NCBI GenBank assembly: GCA_904063045.1
Contig: CAJFCJ010000004.1
Location: 799,713-863,712 of the forward strand
DNA length: 64,000 bases
Direction: 5' to 3'
Source: Dimorphilus gyrociliatus
Taxonomy: Eukaryota; Annelida; Polychaeta; Dinophilidae
Under the pieces are notes generated by a model that searched no databases, had not been told where the DNA came from, and was given only the letters and a program-made list of their open reading frames with translations. The position numbers and the translations under genes were made by a program. Shown here in pieces: positions 49,901 to 62,204 of the stretch. How positions within the stretch are numbered: the stretch's first letter is position 1; each line of letters starts with the position of its first letter.

Positions 49901-52900
49901 GAAATTGATTTATAAATTTATACTATATGCATTTTTATATCTTCTGATATTTTTTCTATTTTCATATTTGAAAAGCGTTTTCCAAAGGAAATCCAAAACT
50001 TCTTTTATATCCAACCGATTCCGATGGAAATTTATGTGGATATAAGTCAGCTACTAGAGATTTAAGGTTAGAATTCCTTTAATTAAAATGCTCAAGCTAA
50101 AGCTATTTTTTATTCTCTACTGTAGCGATAAGCCATATCTATTTTATTTCGATATGTTAGCTTGCGCTAAAGTGGGAGCTGGTATAAGTTTATCTTCTCT
50201 CGTTTCCTTAGGATGTCCTACAACGCAGGTTCGTTAATATTTTAATTGTAGTTTTATCAATAATTGAATGATGAATATATGAATGAACAAAAGAAATATT
50301 TAGCTAAGACTTTGAACAGTGGTAAATGAAAAATTTATATATAAACATAATATAAAGATTTCTGTTAGATATGTGTAGAGCATTGTCCAAGAAAAGCTTG
50401 GTCATGGATAGGACAATATACAAAAGAAAAGTTTGGCGGATCAAAATCTGGACGAAGTGATATGATTTGTAAAATTCCAAAGGATAATAACTTTTATAAG
50501 CAGGTTTCTGTTCTTCACAAATAAAAGAAAGAGAGAAAAAACACGATAAAGAAAAAAGGAAACATTTTCTTTTTTTTTAACTGTGTTTTTTCTAAAAATT
50601 ATTTAAATTAACCCATCCGCCTCTCTGATTCTCTATTGGCAAAGCAGCACTAGCAAACAGCACTGAATGCATATTTTATTATTTTTTAATGGAAAATGGT
50701 TTTAATAATTATTAGATAGAGGAAAAGTTTTTTATAGATAAAATATTACCGTGTAATCATTATTGTACATTCTATATAATTATATATTTATGTATGGATG
50801 TGGTAGTCCTGTTTCTCTTTTGAGAAACAACAAATAAACAAATAGATATATATTCTATTGATTGCATGTGGAATAATGGGATAACTTGTACATTATTATT
50901 TGCAAATTACCATTAGGTGTGCGTTGAAAAATGTCCCAGTAAGTATTGGGCGTGGCCTGTTCAATATGGAAAAGAGAAAATCAACAGCAACGACAAGTCG
51001 GGAAGGTCTGACATGATTTGCCATTATAGCATTGGTGGTAATACAGGAGATGCAAGACTAACTAACGACGTTGGACCCCTTAAGTTTTTTACACTCTTCT
51101 ATCCTCTTTTATTTACATTGTATTGCACATTTCGTTTTTTCATTGCTATACTATTTAACTTATATAATTAATGGCATTTATCTCTCCTATTCCCCTATCA
51201 TATCTTATTTCTGAATATTTCCTATTCTTTTTAAGTAATAGTCTTTTTTCTTCGTAATCTAGGATGTCAAAACTTTGGTAGAAAACGAAAATTGCGCCCC
51301 CTACTATGTAAAATCAGAACCACGTAAATATATATATTATCTTAAGGGAATGAATGTAAAACTGTAATTTGTTCTATTATTATTAGTAATTGGACGTTGT
51401 ATACCATCAATTTTTGGGGCCATAAAAGACAAAGCTGCAACCATTGTTGGTGACGGACAAGCTATGGCAGATGCTGCAAATAACACTGTCACCTACGGTT
51501 ATCTAGAAAAGGGATCAAAGTAAGAGTCTTTATAATTAATAAATACTCGAATTTGAACTATACAGTATATTTCAATTTCAGATATTTAGCGTTATTTTTA
51601 TCGGCAAAGGAATATGGAGTAAAGATTTATCAAGATGTTAGGGCTTCTTGGTGGCTTATACTGGTGTAAGCATTTAGTTTAATTATTACAAATATTATAA
51701 TATTCTAAGATTAACATAATCATTTCTTCTCGCAAAATAGAGGATTAGGATTAGCTATGCTTTTATCTTTCATTTGGATTGTTCTTATGAGATGGCTTGC
51801 TGGTGTTATCGTTTGGTTAACAATTCTATTATTTGTTGGTCTCTTTGGCTTTGGTAAGGGTTTCTATTCTATGAATATCATGTATTAATAATAAAAGTTT
51901 AAGATAACTTTATCGAATAATAAGAATAATAAACAGGGAAGTTATTAATCTTTATATATACTTCATAGCAACCGGATATTGTGGGTATAGATATTGGCAA
52001 ATGAAAGATGATCCAGAACATGAAGGAAGTCTTGAATTTTCAACAAATTTATCGTATTATACGAATTTGTCAAAAACTTGGCTAGCTTTGGCAATCATTG
52101 CTGGAATATTTCTTCTCATCATCTTAATTCTTCTAATTTTCTTGAGGAGTCGTATAAGGATAGCTATTTCTTTAATTAAAGCCAGTAGCAGGTCTAATTC
52201 TGAATATTGAATTATTAGTAATATTTTAATGTTTTCATACGTTTTAACAGAGCTATCGGAAATATGGTATTCACTTTATTCTGGCCAATCATACCATTTC
52301 TATTACAGCTTTGTTTATTTGGCTTCTGGATTGCTGCAGCTCTGTAAATTAACTTGTCTAACCTCTTTAAAAAATGCAAATTATTAAATTATACTTTTGC
52401 TTCTTCTTAGATTTTTGGCAACAATGGGATCAGCTAAATATGCTGGAGCAACGTTTAATGGATCACAATTCGATGATGTGACAAAGGAATATACAGTTAA
52501 AATTCAAGAGGCTGTCGGATGTAATTCTTCGGTAAATAAAATATATATAAATATTCATAAAATCTTTAATGAATACTAATGAATCTATCCTTCCACCTCC
52601 CCTTCCCCCATCCCAAAAAAAAATAGGCAACTGGAGCGCGCGAAAAAGCCTGTCATTTCCTTGGTTATACAGAGCAATATACCGTTTATTTACAATTTTT
52701 CATGCTATTCATGTTGTTTTGGGTTATGAATTTTATAATTGCTTTGGGTCAAATGACATTGGCTGGTTCGTTTGCCTCCTATTACTGGGCTTTCAATAAG
52801 CCTTCAGATATACCAGCTTTCCCTGTTACGGGTTCACTTTTAAGGACATTACGGTAAAGGATAAAATTAAATTACCAGGTGTGAATTGATAATTCATATT

Positions 52901-53372
52901 TCAATGATTATTTATAGTTACCATGTCGGCACACTTGCATTTGGCTCTCTAATTATAGCAATTATTCAAATTATTCGAGTATTCCTTGAATATCTGGATC
53001 ACAAATTGAAAGGGAAAGAAAATGCGGTTGCAAAATTCTTTTTATGCTGCTTGAAATGCTTTTTCTGGTGTTTAGAGAAATTTATGAAGTTTATAAATAA
53101 GAATGCATACATTCTGGTAATTTCTGAATTTTTCTTTTTTACTTAAATAACAAATTATAATCAAACTAATAATCCATCATTTTGTAATTTAGTGCGCAAT
53201 TTATGGAAAGAATTTCTGTATTTCTGCGAAAAACGCATTTTTCCTAATTATGAGAAATGTAGTAAGAGTTGTAGTTGTTGACAAAGTTACTGATTTTGTC
53301 ATGTTTATCGGAAAGCTTGTGATTGTTGCTGCAGTAGGTAAGGATGAAATAAAAAAACAAATTTTACATATC

Positions 53373-53411
<39 letters not shown>

Positions 53412-54543
53412 GTATAAATATGACAAACAATATGAAATATTACTTACAATTCATAAAAACAAAAAAAACAGGAGTTCTCAGCTACTTTTTCTTCAGTGGT
53501 GAACTAGCAGATAGGATACCAGTGAATAAAATATCAGATTATTTAAAAGAGTACAATCCATCTTTAAATTACTTTTTTATACCCGTCATTGTAAGTTCAG
53601 GCAAAGATATCTATCTATCTGTCTGTCTGTCTATATTTATATACATAAATATACACTACAAAGAAGATGATTCTTTATATAATAGTTAACGAATTGATAA
53701 ATAACAGTACATCTTCTATTGAATATGTTGTAATGGGCACAATAGCTTTGTTCTATAGTTCACTTATTATATACTAACTTTCCTTATTTCGTGGTTTGTG
53801 GAACTAACCTAGTTTTATCTATATAGTATTTTTTACTATCTTAACCTTTATATTTTTACTTGCACATTCACTTTTTCTTTTAATCAACACAAACAATTGT
53901 AACATTTTTTTGAATAGCTATTGGATCTTTCTTTGTCCTTAGTGGAGATCTTGCTAAATTGGATATACCTCTTGCTTCTAATATACCTACTAATAAGAAT
54001 GTTCAATTTGTACCTATGATAGTGAGTTAAGAAAAAGCGACATCTGCTGATTGAAACTATCATCAAAATTATATATTCGATTATTCGATTAAATTTAACT
54101 CACTATTTTTTATCTCTCTGTCTCTCTGTTTATTTATCTCTATCTATCTCGAAATCTGTCTGTCTGTTTTCTGTCCTCCTTTATTTTTATCTTTTATCAC
54201 TTCTTTTATATTTTAGAATTAATTAAGTCAATTCATTAACTTGCTTACATGTGTACTAATATTTATTTCTATCCTTATAGATTATCATCATTGGTTCATA
54301 TGTGATAGCGGCAGCATTTTTCAGCGTTTACTCTATGGCAGTTGATACGTTATTCTTATGCTTCTGTAAGTAGAAATATTAGTCAACAAGTAAAGGAACG
54401 CGAAAATTTAATTATCTATTCCTAAAAATATAGTGGAAGATTTGGAAAGGCATGATGGAACACCTGAAAAACCATACTACATGTCAAAAGATCTAATGGA
54501 TATTTTAGGAAAGAAGAATAAGATGCCAAAGGAAAAGAAATAG
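46965..54543 (+). CDS. SLC44A2: Choline transporter-like protein, SLC44A2/4/5 type, with alternative exons
   Basis: Exons: 46965-46992, 49427-49549, 49976-50066, 50126-50228, 5a 50369-50503 or 5b 50917-51069, 51263-51323, 51387-51519, 51582-51665, 51741-51853, 51969-52191, 52251-52343, 52411-52531, 52627-52853, 52918-53116, 53193-53337, 16a 53472-53590 or 16b 53918-54021, 54281-54365, 54434-54543 (TAG). One form of each pair gives about 730 residues (human CTL2 706). The family are ten-TM proteins for choline or ethanolamine in plasma and mitochondrial membranes. The N terminus has [20 protein letters not shown], as in CTL2 ([19 protein letters not shown]). The first TM follows, then a long cysteine-containing loop ([33 protein letters not shown]). 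The Choline_transpo region has [52 protein letters not shown] and [14 protein letters not shown]. The C terminus is [10 protein letters not shown]-type then [12 protein letters not shown]. Both exon pairs are phase-equivalent, so the protein stays in frame either way. Confidence 0.95.
46993..49426 (+). other. SLC44 (first gene) intron 1, 2.4 kb
   Basis: AT-rich intron with (AT)n tracts at 47190-47212, 48045-48062 and 48344-48371. No exon recognised; frames such as 47597-47785 have no supporting features. Confidence 0.65.
50369..51069 (+). other. Homologous exon pair 5a/5b (extracellular loop)
   Basis: 5a (50369-50503, 45 codons) and 5b (50917-51069, 51 codons) both start and end in phase 0 with proper AG and GT sites. 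They encode the same segment: [17 protein letters not shown] against [17 protein letters not shown], and both have SGRSDMIC near the end. Vertebrate CTL2 has this segment once (ICVEKCP). The two read as a tandem exon duplication used one at a time. Inclusion of both would stay open but duplicate the loop. Confidence 0.85.
53472..54021 (+). other. Homologous exon pair 16a/16b (TM plus short loop near C terminus)
   Basis: 16a (53472-53590) and 16b (53918-54021) both enter in phase 1 and leave in phase 0, with good splice sites, before the shared exon at 54281. They encode equivalent segments: [14 protein letters not shown]...YFFIPVI and [14 protein letters not shown]...VQFVPMI, corresponding to vertebrate GILAFFFFTH...YYWVPIL. 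They differ strongly in sequence, so the duplication is old. Confidence 0.8.
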
Positions 54544-54708
54544 GCAATAAATATGAAGAAAAGGGAAACATTATTTGAGATAATTTACCAGAACTGCAGA
54601 TTTTATGACTCAATTATGTTTTTATTGTTACTATAAAAATTTTTTGTAGTCAGTTTTCCCTTCACATTTATACAAAATAATTTCATATTAGTATAATCAG
54701 CTAAAAAA

Positions 54709-54741
<33 letters not shown>

Positions 54742-55037
54742 GAAAGAGAGAAAATGTATTTGTCACAAAAACGTAATATAAAATCGTTTAAAAAGAGACA
54801 GAGATTTCAAAATACCTACTTAAATGCCATATTTAAAGAGTTTATATTAGGTGCAATACATTTTTCATAGTATTTACTCTGTGTGGGAATATACTCTCAT
54901 CGTATAAAAGATATTTACCTTCTATATAATTTTTAGTATTTTGCAACAAGTTATTCATTTTTGAATTTTTAATAGACTTAAAGAAAAGTTTATAAACAAT
55001 GTGTACGTTGGCGATACATATCTAATTAAGAAAGAGA
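54544..55037. other. Intergenic spacer between the tandem SLC44 genes
   Basis: About 490 bases: AATAAA at 54546-54551 right after the first stop, (AT)n at 54718-54740, and AT-rich sequence that must hold the 3' end of the first gene and the promoter of the second. No exon seen. Confidence 0.6.
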
Positions 55038-58000
55038 ATGCTATCTCGCGCAGCCGCTAAGAATACCGATAAAAAGGGCATAGAAAGTATTAATTATAAA
55101 CTATCTAGTTTCATTTATATCGTTTTGTATTTTATAATAATTCGAATCAATTAGGCAATTTGCCTTCCGCGGTTAATACTAATTTCACTCTCCCAACGGA
55201 TAAACGGTAAGAGATAGTGTGATATTGTTTTCAACTCTTGTTCAAATACTGAATAAATTATTAACGTCTTCCTTGTTTGCTGTCTTGCAGAAGTTGTACG
55301 GATATCATTTGCTGTTTATTCTATTTGCTGTGCTTTCTGGCCTTCCTTGTAATTAGTTTTATTGGTAATAAACGTTGAATTAAAAGTATTAACGTAAAAT
55401 TTTATATACTGATTGAGTTATATGATGTTAGCAATGGCAAAAGCCGATCCAAAATTATTAATTTATCCTATGGATTCTCACGGACAGCTTTGCGGTGCTG
55501 GTGGAACCAAGTAATATAAAATTATAATCTTCAACTATCATATATAGCTATAATTGTTTACTTAATCTTTATCATTCTGCCTCTACCCCTCTCTTTCTCT
55601 TGTTTTGTTTTCTTTCTCTCCATCGATTAGAAACGATCCTTATCTATTCTTTTTTGATTTGGGAGAATGTACAAAATTTACGACTCAATTATCAAAAACC
55701 GGTTGTCCTACAAGGCAAATTTGTATAGCTAAATGCCCCAATTCTACGTGGAATTGGCACATACAAGAGATACTAGAGAGGAATAAAACGGATAAGGAAA
55801 TCATAAGTATCCGAAAGAAGAATCTTATATGCAAATACGATATAGATTTTTCTATGCACAAATACAGAAAGGTTAATATAGGCTATAAACACTCTTATTA
55901 TTCGTTGAATTCTACATTTTCCTTTTTATTAAGTCAAGTAAATAGGAAATTATTATATACCAATAGAATATCTTTGACTATAAGAGCCTACGCTGGAGGC
56001 ATTATTAATAATTCTTGTCTTGACTGATGTTGTCAAACAACGCTTGTAATGAATTATTAGTCCATAATAATAGATAAAAAGAAACGTTTTTCCGAAATGA
56101 AACGCCCAAGCAGCTTAATTAATTTGATTTAAATTTATACTTTTTCAACATGTAGAAGAGTTTAAGTCAACTGGTAGAAGATGAAGAATGTGCTCCCTAC
56201 TATGTTCCATCCAGACCTATTGTTAGTCGTTGCGTACCAAAGCTGAAGAAAGCTCCCTCTACCGAAAGAGTTTTTGAGAGATTAAAGAATGTTAGAGAAG
56301 TTGACGTTGACAAAATAACTTGGGGGGATATAAAAAGTGCATCATAGTAAATCATTTTCTCTTCTTTTCTACATTTGTCAGCTTCAATATAAGTATTTTG
56401 TATACTTTTATCTTTTAGCGCTCTTGGACTATTGTTATCATCAACTGAAAATATGGTTTTAATTATTAAAGATATTAAACAGACATGGCATCTTATTCTT
56501 GCGTAATAAATCATTAAGAATTATTACTTTGTCTCCCTATATTATTTCTTCTAATTAATATTCTTGTATGGTTCGATTTGCAGAGGAATTTCTATTTCTG
56601 CTTTATTATCTCTTCTAATTATACTCATGTTAAGATTTTATGCTCCACTTGCCGTGTGGGCAAGTATAGCAGCTGTGTTTATTGGTATTCTTTTAGGTAA
56701 AATAATTAGTTAATTACTAATGAACGTTCGTACTATACAAACAATATATGTATATATTTATAGTTGTAATCTATTCAATATACGCTTATAAAGAGATGGC
56801 AACTAATGAGGTTGACGATGATATTTCATCATTTCTTGAAAACTTTTTCCTCCTAAAACCATCTAGAATATTCTGGCTAACTATAGGTAATTCAGTAGTA
56901 GTATTTTATGTATATTTTATTTATCTATCTCTATCTCTATTTACCAGCAATTATCGCAGCAATACTTGATTTACTACTTATTATTATTGTGATAAGTTTA
57001 TTTCAAAGAATTCGGCTATCTATTCGTATAATCTCCGAGGCTAGCAAGTCTGAATGAATAGTTTTCTATTCTTTTTTAAGCAGATAAACTTTAAATAGTT
57101 ATATTTCTATCCTCTAAAAATAGGGCTATCAGTAGGATGCTGATGATTATTGTATGGCCAATAGTGCCATTTGCTCTGCAAATAGCAGTCGTTTCGTATT
57201 GGATTCTTAGCGCAATGTAAGTATGTAAGAAAAAAAATCAAACAGGAAAATGAAAAAGGAAGTAGACAGAAACGAGTAATGGAGGGTGTTGGGAGTAGGA
57301 GCGCGGGCGTAATATTCTGGGGGGCGAGAGGGAAAGAAAAAAGATGTATCTTCTATAATCACAAGAAGAAACCTTTTCCCTTCTATTAGAAAGGTTAAAG
57401 AAACAAAATTCATACGTATCGCCAAAAGATAAGCAAACTGATAAACAAATATATAAACTTTTAGCTACCCCTTAAAAAAATAAATGTTGATGGATGGCAG
57501 TTATAAACTATTTCAATATATATAATCACTGAAAGATACAATATGCTTATATAATGTTCTATTTTTCAATTAAATAATATAATTTTTTAATAATATCTTT
57601 AATTTATTTAACTATTTTTTAGCTCTCTAGCATCGATAGGAACGAATCGGTACGCAAGTTTCGAATTAGATAGAGATATTAATGAAGAAAGAACATTTAA
57701 AAAGATTATAAATGTATTCGAATGTGATAAGAATGACAATAAGGTTCAAAATTCTACATGCCATTTTTTGGGTCATATTGATGAATATATGAGATATTTG
57801 CAAGTTTTTATGGGATTTATTGCAATTTGGACATTGTTTTTTATTATCGCTTTTGATCAATTCACAATTGCTGGCAGTTTTTCTACATATTTTTGGACTC
57901 GTAATAAAAAAACCTTTGCCCAAACAACACCTTTGAAAAGTATGTTTCTAACTTTAAGGTAATGTCAATATGTGGTTGCTAAATAATCTTAATTCCATTG

Positions 58001-59721
58001 CTAGATATAAGCCTAATATCTTCATCCAATAGGTGAAAATTGTATATTTTATTTTACAATATTTATACAGATATCATATGGGAACTTGTGCATTTGGTTC
58101 CTTACTTATAACTACGTTTAAAGCTATAAGAGCTCTGTTACTTTTTATACAAAGAAGACTGAAAAAGTCTAAAAGTAGTTGCGCAATATTTGCGCTAAAA
58201 TGTATGATTTGTTGTATGTGGTGCCTTGAAAAACTGCTACAATTTATAACAAAATATGCATATATACGGGTAATGGTATAACATAATCCATTTATTAGTG
58301 ATATTAACATAGCCTATATATTAATTAGTGCGCTATACATGGAAAAAACTTTTGCCAAAGTGCCTTCGAAGCTGGCCAATTACTTCTTAAAAACGCAACA
58401 AAGTACGTTATAAATAGCAAAACAATATTCAAAATATGATGTCGCAGTTTTAATTAAAAGTTTTCTTCTATCAATCTATCAAATTAAGCTTTATAAGAAA
58501 ATTTTTTTATTTAAAAAAGCGACACCTAGCGATATATCAAATTATAATCTTTTGTATAGACATTTTTATAAATTATAGTCTTTATTATGTATTAAAATAT
58601 TAATCAGACATAATTTAAGCTCATTTATTTTCTTTTCTAAATAGAGTAGCAACGGTGGAAAAAGTAAATGATTTAGTAATCTTTTTCTCTAAAGGCCTAT
58701 CAGTCTTACTAACCAGTTGGTTTTATATTCTTTTTACGCTTGAACTTTTTATATAAATATTAAATTAATACCAACTTTTGAAAAAAGCTCTACTATCTTA
58801 TTATATCTTTGTCTATGATCCGAAGAAAAAGACGTTTCTATCAGATTTAGAAACGCCAGATGTTTATTTCCCAATCATTCCAGTTATAGTAAGTTTTTGA
58901 CGTAAAGACGCCTATACGTATAGTTAATCTAAATAATTTTTGACGACTACCAAAACCCTTTCCCTCCTCTGTCTATCTTCCTCCATAGGAGACTTGTTGA
59001 TGCACAATATTATACAAGTATATGTAATATTTATATAGAGCAATATGCTCTATAAAATACTTTTTTTTTTTACTTTTATTTAAAAAAGAAAAGCTGCTTT
59101 CTTTTTCTTTTTTTCTTTTTTTTTTGTACGAAATTGATGTACAGAAAGTATATACAGCATGTTGAAAAAGTAAATAAAGTCAGGTATATGTACTTTCGTG
59201 CTCTAAGGTAGAAAATTTAATTTACATTGTGCATCTGTTTTTTATTGATTATATAATTTTAACGAATATAATCTACTTCTCATATACAATTAAAAATTTA
59301 AGTTATATAAAAATATTAGTTCACTTTATAATATTCCCCTTTTATATCGTTAATTAAGATATTATCAGTGCAAATTATTTTCAATAAGTACTTTAAAACC
59401 TTTTTATGTTATGCAGTTGATAGCTATTGGATCCTATGTTGTGTCATCATCGTTCTTTGAAGTATATGACACTGGAGTAGATACTATATTTCTTTGCCTA
59501 AGTAATAACGTACTTTCTTTTTCAATATAATATCTTTAATCCGAAAAATTGTAATAAAACCTAATTAAATAGTGGAAGATATAGAGAGAAACGACGGTTC
59601 AGCAGAAAAACCATATTACATGAGTATTAGTTTAGCAGAGATTGTATTGGATAGAGAAAATGCTAAAAAAGTAAAGGTTATGAAAGAAATGATGAAAAAG
59701 AGAAAACAATCAAATATGTGA
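55038..59721 (+). CDS. Second, divergent SLC44 choline transporter-like gene
   Basis: Eighteen exons: 55038-55086, 55155-55206, 55291-55364, 55432-55510, 55631-55871, 56156-56346, 56419-56502, 56584-56696, 56764-56886, 56948-57047, 57124-57216, 57623-57958, 58071-58269, 58329-58402, 58645-58715, 58788-58888, 59417-59501, 59573-59721 (TGA); 737 residues. Same architecture as its neighbour: [58 protein letters not shown] ... DQFTIAGSFSTYFW, YHMGTCAFGSLLI, CMWCLEKLLQFI, IHGKNFCQSA, VEKVNDLVIFF, and a C terminus DIERNDGSAEKPYYMS. Exon lengths 84, 113, 93, 199 and 85 equal those of the first gene, so the pair arose by tandem duplication. Here three neighbouring exon pairs are fused and one exon (145 bases there) is split 74+71. 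No alternative exon copies remain. The N terminus lacks the FDPTFKGP motif. Protein divergence is high, suggesting an old copy or relaxed/shifted function. The donors at 58403 and 58716 are the least certain. Confidence 0.92.
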
Positions 59722-62204
59722 AATAGTATTTAAAAAAAGAAAGTGTTTAAACCTGTTTTTGTATTTCTTTTTAAAGGAAGTAAATTATTAATTAATTCCT
59801 TTATTTTTTGTCATTGAAATAATATAATTCCAATGATTTATTTGTAATCAATATAATTTCAAAATACAAAAAAATAAAATCCCTTACCTAGTCTCGACAA
59901 GGTAGGAATCGATTGAAAACACCTTTTGTTTAGTAGGTTTTTATGTTGTTATTTTTTTTAAATAGCCAAAGTTTTGTAATTTTTCATTCATAGACTCGTG
60001 ATATTATAACTAATTTATTAAATTAGTAAGGGAAATAGGTGAGTATTGAAGAGAGAGAGAAAATAATAGGTTTATAATTTTATCAATTTATAATAAATCA
60101 TAATAAAACAAACACAACAACAGTTTTATTGCAGAGGAATTATATTAAAAGATATATAATGTACTATTTCATAAATATACTGTATATTGCATAAAGTACT
60201 ATATAATACTCGTCCATAGTTTAACATAAATACAAATTTACGGAAGTTACAGGTATAACGAACCCCAGAAACAATCGATTAATCGCTGCCTCTGTCATCG
60301 GCTTATGTAAAAAATATGGGACGAGTTATTAGTTTTACTCAATTTTCTATATATACACTAATACTAATATATAAATAAGTATACATATATATATATACTA
60401 ATCTCCTATTTGAGTTCATATTAATAACGACTACAAAAGGTAAACGGAATAAATAAAATTCAAACGTTAGAGTTATTTTATTATAATAACACTATCCATA
60501 GGATTTTAATTATTAGATGGAATACAGAAACTGTCAGTTATAATTAACTTCCGAAAGGCAGCCCTTGACGTTACCACCATGATCATTAAGATGTTATTTA
60601 TTTGGTTCCTTGAAATTGTCACGTTGAGCCCCAGGACTATCAATTATTTTTTATTATCAATCAAGGAACGTCGAATGTAAATTTCTTAAGTCTTGAAAAC
60701 GTTATAGACTGCTTCATGATTGATAATTCCCTGAATTTCTAGGAAAAATGTTTGTTGTAGATTCTAGTAAATGTACATAGACTGTCTATACACAGTATAT
60801 ACATATATCAACTGTCTAAATTGTATACTAATAGTCATTTGAATAAAGCGGATAAATCTTTTAAGATTTGCGTGACGAAGAAGTTTTATGACTTTAAGTA
60901 AAAATGGATTCCTTCTCGATCCCATTTTCTTGTCGATATATCTTACCCTTCTAGAAATTTCACTTATTCCTCTGCTGATTACCGTACTCTATTTCACAAT
61001 CCAGCATAACCAATCATATGAAATACTCTTTTACCTAAATTTTTAAGTAAACTATTAAAAAGTATTTATCATATAACTAATAACAAGAGATATAATTGAT
61101 AAATCAACAGTAGCGTTATTACTATAAAAAAGTATTTGTTAGCGAAACGCAGTATTCCATTTTAAGAGACAAGTCTATATTGAATTACGAATTGATTTGG
61201 CAGTTAGTCTGGTTAAGAGAATAAGATATTCCGTTTTCTCTTTTTTTGCAAATTCTCTCTTCGATTGTTTGGTTATCAAAAAAAAATATGAAAAATAATA
61301 AGAAATTTCTATGATAAACAGCTATTTCAATAGCAACTTCGGAAAATTAGCTGTATTATTGAAATACGATAAACTATCTTCAAAAGATTATTAGTGTCGA
61401 ATTTTATTTCAATTCTAAAAGAATTCTAAAAGTATAGCTAGCATCTTTAATAACTTTCAACTATACGTCAAGCTCTACAAATAGATTGCTCTTATTGTAA
61501 AAGACTAGACAGCACTTTTCTTCTTTTAATAACGTGAACATTAATTTTCAAAATTGTTAAGATAAAAGAAGTGAAAATTGATGGCAGTTTAGATCTTGCA
61601 CAATACATTTAACCATACAAGCTTTAAAACAGAAATGTAACAGAATTACTTGTAGCCTTCTAACATGAAAACGACCTACTTTTAACGGATAAGTTGTAGA
61701 AACTTCGTTTATAACGTTACAGTGGTTACTTTATAATTGTCATTTTGTAATAATCTTTATATTTACATTAATAGCAGCAGTATCTAAGGAAACAAATACT
61801 ACTATATTTAACCGTCGTTTCTGTAATAATGTACATTTAATATATCTACTGTTTATTCTTTTAATCAGAAACTGATCATAGTGAATTAGTTTTTTATTAA
61901 ACACTTGCCTTTTAATATACTGTATATAAATAATACTACTTATTCTTTCCACTGCTTTATAATACTACTGAATTAAAAATGTAAAACTAATATAGTTTTT
62001 CCAAGGGTTTACAACTTTTAAGATATAAACTTGACACTCTCTAATTGTATTCAAACTTGAGCTCTTTAGACTATCTTTTTGTAAGATTCGCTTGAATCTC
62101 GGTTTTAAGACGTTATCAAAATTCATAGGGTACAAAAAAAATTAGCTAATTGTGTTTTCAATAACAGCCGAAAACATCGAGGAGATGGGTAACTAGTTCA
62201 AATA
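59722..62204. other. Convergent intergenic region, no gene recognised
   Basis: AT-rich 2.5 kb between the SLC44 stop and the YeeE-family stop on the other strand. AATAAA at 59873-59878 probably ends the SLC44 transcript. Complementary TTCCTTGA (60606-60613) and TCAAGGAA (60660-60667) could pair across about 46 bases. No open frame with family or splice support. Confidence 0.6.

Noticed and set aside
51288-51306. GCGCCCCCTAC, a near-perfect CTCF-like site on the minus strand
   Set aside because: It lies in an SLC44 exon encoding the conserved ENCAPYYV, so the coding constraint explains it.
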